64,000 nucleotides of DNA from Rhabdophis nuchalis. Its lineage: Eukaryota; Chordata; Lepidosauria; Squamata; Natricidae. The position numbers and the translations under genes are program-made. Location of the stretch: contig CM077643.1 of the NCBI GenBank assembly GCA_039707465.1, positions 202,173,605 to 202,237,604 of the forward strand, given 5' to 3'. This document shows positions 59,330 to 64,000 of this stretch, piece after piece (the first letter of the stretch is position 1; the number at the start of each line of letters is the position of its first letter). The notes beneath the pieces were generated by a model. That model did not search any database and had not been told where the DNA came from. It saw only the letters and a list, made by a program, of their open reading frames with translations.

Positions 59330-60330
59330 GGTCCTGATCCAGGAGTCTAGTCAAGCTCAACTGATAGCTAATAAAACAGCCATATCCCCAATGAGAGTTT
59401 TTCCCCATCTCTACTTTGGAATCAGTTTCCTCAAGGGTTACACCTAGAATGGGATCTAGTATAAAAAGATATTAGAAGTGTTTCTTTATTATGGGCATTT
59501 ATGAAGTTAGTTTAAATATTACTTTGATGAAAAATGCACTATTGTTTATAAATAAGCTTTAAATGTTATGGGCACTTATTAAAATGAGGTAGAGTTTCTG
59601 TCTTGATACTGCCCCTTCTATTTTGTAGAACTGTGCCATTTTTAAAGAAAGCTTTATGGAGGCATTCAGTTAGCCTGTGAGAGGATTCACTGAAGTCCAG
59701 CCTTTATTCGCCAATATTTCTGTAGAAAAAGGATGACTGAAGCAAGCACCAATAGAATCATTCTCCAGGTGTTTCTGCTAAGAAGACAGAGCTTAGTGGG
59801 AAGAGAGCTAATGGGAAACCTGTGTTCCCTCCTTGTTCTTAGTCTTCATGCAAAGATCCTGAGCATTTTTATTCCACTTTCAAAATCCATCTAGTTTTTT
59901 TAAAAAAAACATTTTCCTGATAGTTATGTTTTAAATTACTGACTTTGTGGAACTAATGCATTGGGGGAACTGTTGCTGTTCCATTCAGAGATTCCAAATT
60001 TCATATTGTAGCCCTCTAGCACTACAACTTCCATCACTCCTTCTCCCCTATGCAACTTTCATACGCAAAGAAATTAATCAGATCTCAAGTAAAATTAAAA
60101 ACTAATTTGAGAGTTCTGCCTGTACATTAAAGACTTTTCCTGCAATGCTTAGTTTAAATTTTGTATCGCATCCCTGCCTAGTAGTTTTTCTGCTATGAAA
60201 TTGTATTCCGTCTCTCTGAAAACTTCAGGAAATCTGAGGTAAACAGCAAACATGTTTAATTCCTGTGTTTTAAAGATTTACCATGGAAAGATGATTCACA
60301 TTACAACATTTTAGTTGACTTAATATAACA
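59330..60330. other. 1 kb of unique sequence
   Basis: No feature recognised. Confidence 0.4.
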
Positions 60331-60334
60331 ACTG

Positions 60335-62072
60335 TTACTTCCGAGGATATGGACAGGTTACGTGGGCGATTGCGAGCCACCACATGTTTATTGGACCCGT
60401 GTCCCTCCTGGCTTGTACTGGCATCCTGGGAGGTGACACGAGGCTGGCTCCAAGAGGTTGTCAACGCATCCTTAAGTGAGGGTTCCTTGCCTGCTTCCCT
60501 AAAAGAGGCTATGGTGAGGCCCCTCCTTAAGAAGCCCTCTTTGGATCCAGCTCTATTAAACAACTATCGTCCAGTCTCCAACCTTCCCTTTTTGGCGAAG
60601 GTTGTTGAGAGTGTGGTGGCACAACAGTTTCCCCGTCACCTGGAGGAAGTTGATTATCTAGACCCGCGCCAGTCCGGCTTTCGGCCCGGGCATAGCACCG
60701 AGACGGCATTGGTCACGTTGGTCGATGATCTCTGGAGGGCCAGAGATGGGGGTTGTTCCTCCATCCTGGTCCTATTAGACCTCTCGGCGGCTTTCGATAC
60801 CATCGACCATGGTATCCTATTGCATCGGCTGGGGGGGTTGGGGGTGGGAGGCACCATTTTACGGTGGTTCTCCTCCTACCTCTCTGGCCGATTGCAATTT
60901 GTGTTGGCAGGAGAGCAGAGGTCGACCTCGAGACCTCTCACATGTGGGGTGCCTCAGGGGTCGGTCCTCTCGCCTCTCCTGTTCAACACATACATGAAGC
61001 CGCTGGGTGAGATCATCCGTGGTTTTGGGGTAGAGTACCATCTCTATGCTGATGACACTCAGCTGTATATATCTACCCCAAACCACCCCAACGATGCCGT
61101 AGCTGTGATGTGCCAGTGCCTGGAAGCCGTGCGGATCTGGATGGGAAGTAACGGACTCAGGCTCAACCCGACCAAGACCGAGTGGCTGTGGTTTCCGGCC
61201 GCCCGATTCAACCAGCTCACTCCATCGCTGGCCATAGGGGGCGAACATCTTGCCCCTGTGGATGGGGTGCACAATTTGGGTGTCCTCCTGGATGCCCGGC
61301 TGTCCATGGAAGATCAAGTGACAGCCGTGGCTAGGAGGACGTTTTACCAGGTTCGCCTGGTTCGCCAGTTGCGCCCCCTATTGGATCGGGATGCCCTTTG
61401 CACAGTCACTCATGCTCTCGTGACATCCCGACTGGACTATTGTAACTCTCTCTACATGGGGCTCCCCTTGAGGTGCACCCGAAGACTTCAGCTGGTCCAG
61501 AATGCAGCCGCGCGAGCAATAATGGGGACCGCAAGGTACGCCCATGTAACACCGCTCTTGCGCGAGCTGCACTGGCTGCCTGTCGTCTTTCGGGTGCGCT
61601 TCAAGGTGTTGATTGTCATCTTTAAAACGCTCCATGGCTCGGGACCTAGCTATCTGCGGGATCGGATCCTGCCCCATACATCCTCACGGCCGATCCGCTC
61701 CCACAGAGAGGGACTTCTCCGGGTGCCGTCCACTAGACTGTGTCAGCGGGCGATGCCCAGGGGAAGGGCCTTCTCTGTGGCGGGCCCAGCCCTCTGGAAC
61801 GACCTTCCCCCCGACATTAGAACAACTACGGACCTCCGCTCCTTCCGTCGAAAACTGAAAACACACTTTTTCTGTCTGGCCGGCCTTGGTTAGTCTCTAC
61901 CACTGGGGTGTTTAGGGAATTTAGTTTTAATGGGGTTTTTAGCGCAGGGACGATCAATTTAATCTGCTTTTATTTATTGTATTTATTGTTTGTATATATT
62001 TTTATATGTTTTAATTTCCCTGTGCACCACTCCGAGTCCCCTTGGGGAGAGGACGCGGTATACAAAATTAAA

Positions 62073-62137
<65 letters not shown>
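60335..62137 (+). mobile_element. Young L2-clade LINE, truncated between endonuclease and RT
   Basis: Starts at TTACTTCCGAGGATATGGAC, equivalent to 25511 in the copy at 24.6 kb, and ends in CACCACTCCGAGTCCC...GGGGAGAGGACGCGG and a long (ATT)n tail (62070-62137). Whole RT and C-terminus are open. Confidence 0.92.
60349..61893 (+). CDS. L2 LINE reverse transcriptase, 514 codons open
   Basis: Carries [49 protein letters not shown] (Asp 144), [14 protein letters not shown] and YADDTQLYI (Tyr 233), then the complete C-terminal region ending FFCLAGLG. The endonuclease is absent through 5' truncation and the first Met ([18 protein letters not shown]) is internal to the normal ORF. It could only be expressed from a flanking promoter. 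Retrotransposon gene rather than host gene. Confidence 0.85.
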   Translation: MDRLRGRLRATTCLLDPCPSWLVLASWEVTRGWLQEVVNASLSEGSLPASLKEAMVRPLLKKPSLDPALLNNYRPVSNLPFLAKVVESVVAQQFPRHLEEVDYLDPRQSGFRPGHSTETALVTLVDDLWRARDGGCSSILVLLDLSAAFDTIDHGILLHRLGGLGVGGTILRWFSSYLSGRLQFVLAGEQRSTSRPLTCGVPQGSVLSPLLFNTYMKPLGEIIRGFGVEYHLYADDTQLYISTPNHPNDAVAVMCQCLEAVRIWMGSNGLRLNPTKTEWLWFPAARFNQLTPSLAIGGEHLAPVDGVHNLGVLLDARLSMEDQVTAVARRTFYQVRLVRQLRPLLDRDALCTVTHALVTSRLDYCNSLYMGLPLRCTRRLQLVQNAAARAIMGTARYAHVTPLLRELHWLPVVFRVRFKVLIVIFKTLHGSGPSYLRDRILPHTSSRPIRSHREGLLRVPSTRLCQRAMPRGRAFSVAGPALWNDLPPDIRTTTDLRSFRRKLKTHFFCLAGLG

Positions 62138-62138
<1 letters not shown>

Positions 62139-62139
62139 A

Positions 62140-62395
62140 TATATATGGTTATCAAACACAATCACAAATGATTCTAAGGGTAATCAAAACATGAACAATC
62201 CAGTTTCTTATGGAAAAGATATTTGTAAATGTTTTAAGTTTCTAGCGTTCTAGATGGATGCTGTTCCATAGACCCAGGGAAGTAACTTAGAAGGCCCAAT
62301 TTTGTGAACCCTGCAGATAATACTCTCAAGGATCTGGAGACACCCTTGTTCTCCAACTCTTAATGGGCAGGCTGAAGAAAACCAGGTCCGTCAAA
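62140..62395. other. Unique sequence between LINE tail and SINE
   Basis: No feature recognised. Confidence 0.4.
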
Positions 62396-62630
62396 ATAGC
62401 AATAGCATTTAGACTTATATACCACTTCACAGTGATTTCCAGCCCTCTCTAAGCAGTTTACAGAGTCAGCATATTGCCCACAACAATTTTGGGTTCTCAT
62501 TTTACCCATCTCAGAAGGATGGAAGGCTGAGTCAACCTTGAGCCTGGTGAGATTCGATCTGCCAAATTGCAGGCAATTTCGGCTGTCAGCAGAAATAATC
62601 TGCAGTACTGCATTCTAACCACTGCTCTTT
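62396..62630 (-). mobile_element. tRNA-derived SINE, minus strand
   Basis: The plus strand reads AATAGCAATAGCATTTAGAC, then CCCTCTCTAAGCAGTTTACAG, AGTCAACCTTGAGCC and TGCATTCTAACCACTGC, the reverse complement of the SINE at 51147. The head is partly replaced by a short insertion near 62560-62600. Confidence 0.8.
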
Positions 62631-62634
62631 ACTC

Positions 62635-63645
62635 TCTAAAGTAGGACTTTAAAGGTGATAACCAGCACATTTGCTCCTGGAAGAAAATCAGTAACTTCTC
62701 TGAGCAGTGGGAAAGTGAGTTGTGCCATAAAGCTGCACTCCCTCTAGTTGTAGTCTAGTTGAAACTTTCTGAGAGCTTTCAAATTTGGTCCTAAAAGGAA
62801 CGTATTGCAGTAGTCCAGATGAAAAGCTATTCATTTGAGCTCAAATTATCTTTCTGCAGCCACTCCATAACTAAATAAAACAGCACTTGGATTTCCCCCC
62901 CAAATTACATGGTATCTGTAGCATCTAAACCTACAGTATTCAAAAACTTAGACACCTGCTTATCAAGAATGTTTCAGAAGTACCTAATTGCTATACCCAT
63001 TCATTTATTTAACTCTTATTTTCCCAGTTTATCTTCTCTAAGTTTACAAAATAGAAAGGCAGAGTTTGGGGCCAGTCAGGCATGAATTCAAGGCAGAATT
63101 GTCCCCTGTTGCTCCGTCGTGAAAGTCACCTGTGTAAAATTCTATGGTAATGTCACTTGGAAGACATTTCAGGCATCTCCTACTGGACCACGGGGATGCT
63201 CACTCTGTTCCAGTGCACAAAGATAATAAGCCAGAGATTCTGCAGCTGCAAAGGGAGTCAGAATCAGCCACCCGTTTCCTTTCCACCTACAGAGCTGCAA
63301 AAAGATGATTTCTGTGTCTAAATCTCGAAAGAGTGGGTCAGCTTTCCGCCCCAAACCCACACACTTCTTGCCATCCCATTGATTAATTATAAAGCTGTAT
63401 ATAAACTTAAGTGTAATTATACCTTAAATGAGCATTTGTCCCCAGCCTCTCCTAGAAATAAATCCCACTGCATGAGACCACTGAAGACAAGGATATTCCA
63501 TTGGGGTTTTGGGGTTTTTTGATGCAAAGATGATGGTTATCCTTCAGAACCAACAATGGGAGCCCACATCTGAAAACAACCAATTGAATATCAACCAAAT
63601 AGTGCTGATAAGCTTTCTTTAGCTTGTGCACTAGTAAAGAGAGAG
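62635..63645. other. 1 kb of unique sequence
   Basis: No feature recognised. Confidence 0.4.
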
Positions 63646-63650
63646 TAAAG

Positions 63651-63898
63651 CAGAGATGGTTTTCAGCAGGTTCTGACCAGTTATGGAGAACCGGTAGCGG
63701 AAATTTTGAGTAGTTCGGAGAACCGGTAAATACAACCTCTGACTGGCCCCACCCCCATCTATTCTTTGCCTCCCGAGTCCCAGATGATTGGGAGGAAATG
63801 GGGATTTTGCATATCCTTTCCCTGCCACCCCCACCAAGCCACCCCCACCAAGCCCCGCCCATAGAACTGGTAGTAAAAAAATTTGAATTCCACCACTG
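63651..63898. mobile_element. hAT element, 248 bp, CAGTGGTGGG family, inverted
   Basis: Left CAGAGATGGTTTTCAGCAGG, right TTTGAATTCCACCACTG. Reverse-complement counterpart of the copy at 51849, sharing GGAGAACCGGTAAATAC and CCCCACCCCCATCTATTC. Flanks GAGTAAAG and TAGTATAC match at only 5 of 8, so the duplication is doubtful. Confidence 0.75.
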
Positions 63899-64000
63899 TA
63901 GTATACTACAGCTCATATTTGTAATAGCCAAAAGAAGATGAGGGTAACCGTTTACAGAAGACAACAACCATAGATCAGTGACAGACTATAGAACTGGGCA

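Overview
The window looks like non-genic (intergenic or intronic) DNA from a squamate reptile, probably a snake. I infer this from the repeat mix: L2-clade, CR1, Bov-B/RTE and L1 LINEs, a Penelope-like fragment, tRNA-derived SINEs including a Sauria-type copy with a Bov-B-like tail, many short non-autonomous hAT and Tigger-like elements, and LINE tails that grade into microsatellites. I found no convincing host protein-coding exon, rRNA, functional tRNA or CRISPR array. Every long open frame belongs to a retrotransposon, runs through a repeat, or is the antisense of one.

Layout. 0.7-2.25 kb is an unusual cluster of direct and inverted copies of a roughly 345-bp unit with tRNA-like A and B boxes. 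2.5-5 kb holds Bov-B-like debris, a truncated L2 and a Tigger-like element, both lying inside an old minus-strand reverse transcriptase, and a 226-bp hAT element. 8.2-11.4 kb is the most complete L2 LINE (minus strand, endonuclease plus RT, frameshifted). 11.4-24.5 kb is mostly unique AT-rich DNA with a 484-bp hAT element, a Bov-B RT fragment, Tigger-like elements and microsatellites. 24.5-28.5 kb is a nested locus: an L2 LINE with an 800-codon open frame has split a CR1 LINE in the same orientation. 28.7-44.9 kb is mainly unique sequence with palindromic hAT MITEs, L1, Penelope and Bov-B fragments and SINEs. 45.0-45.6 kb is a short L2 3' end. 48.3-52.3 kb is a stack of insertions (hairpin MITE, young L2, SINE, hAT element) inside one old minus-strand non-LTR RT pseudogene. 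52.3-54.8 kb is free of recognisable repeats and its left edge reads like the polyadenylated end of a minus-strand 3' UTR. 54.8-59.3 kb carries two hAT elements with duplicated flanks, one with a 67-bp tandem array in both orientations, and a Bov-B 3' end. 60.3-62.1 kb is another young L2 copy.

The mobile parts fit together as autonomous LINEs with the SINEs and MITEs that depend on them. The L2 copies share one 3' end with a GC-rich inverted repeat but start at different internal points, as expected from target-primed reverse transcription. Three of them (24.6, 48.9 and 60.3 kb) are nearly identical and still open, so this lineage was recently active. Many hAT-type elements show 8-bp target duplications readable by eye. 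All family assignments were made by recognition of motifs and ends, without database searches.
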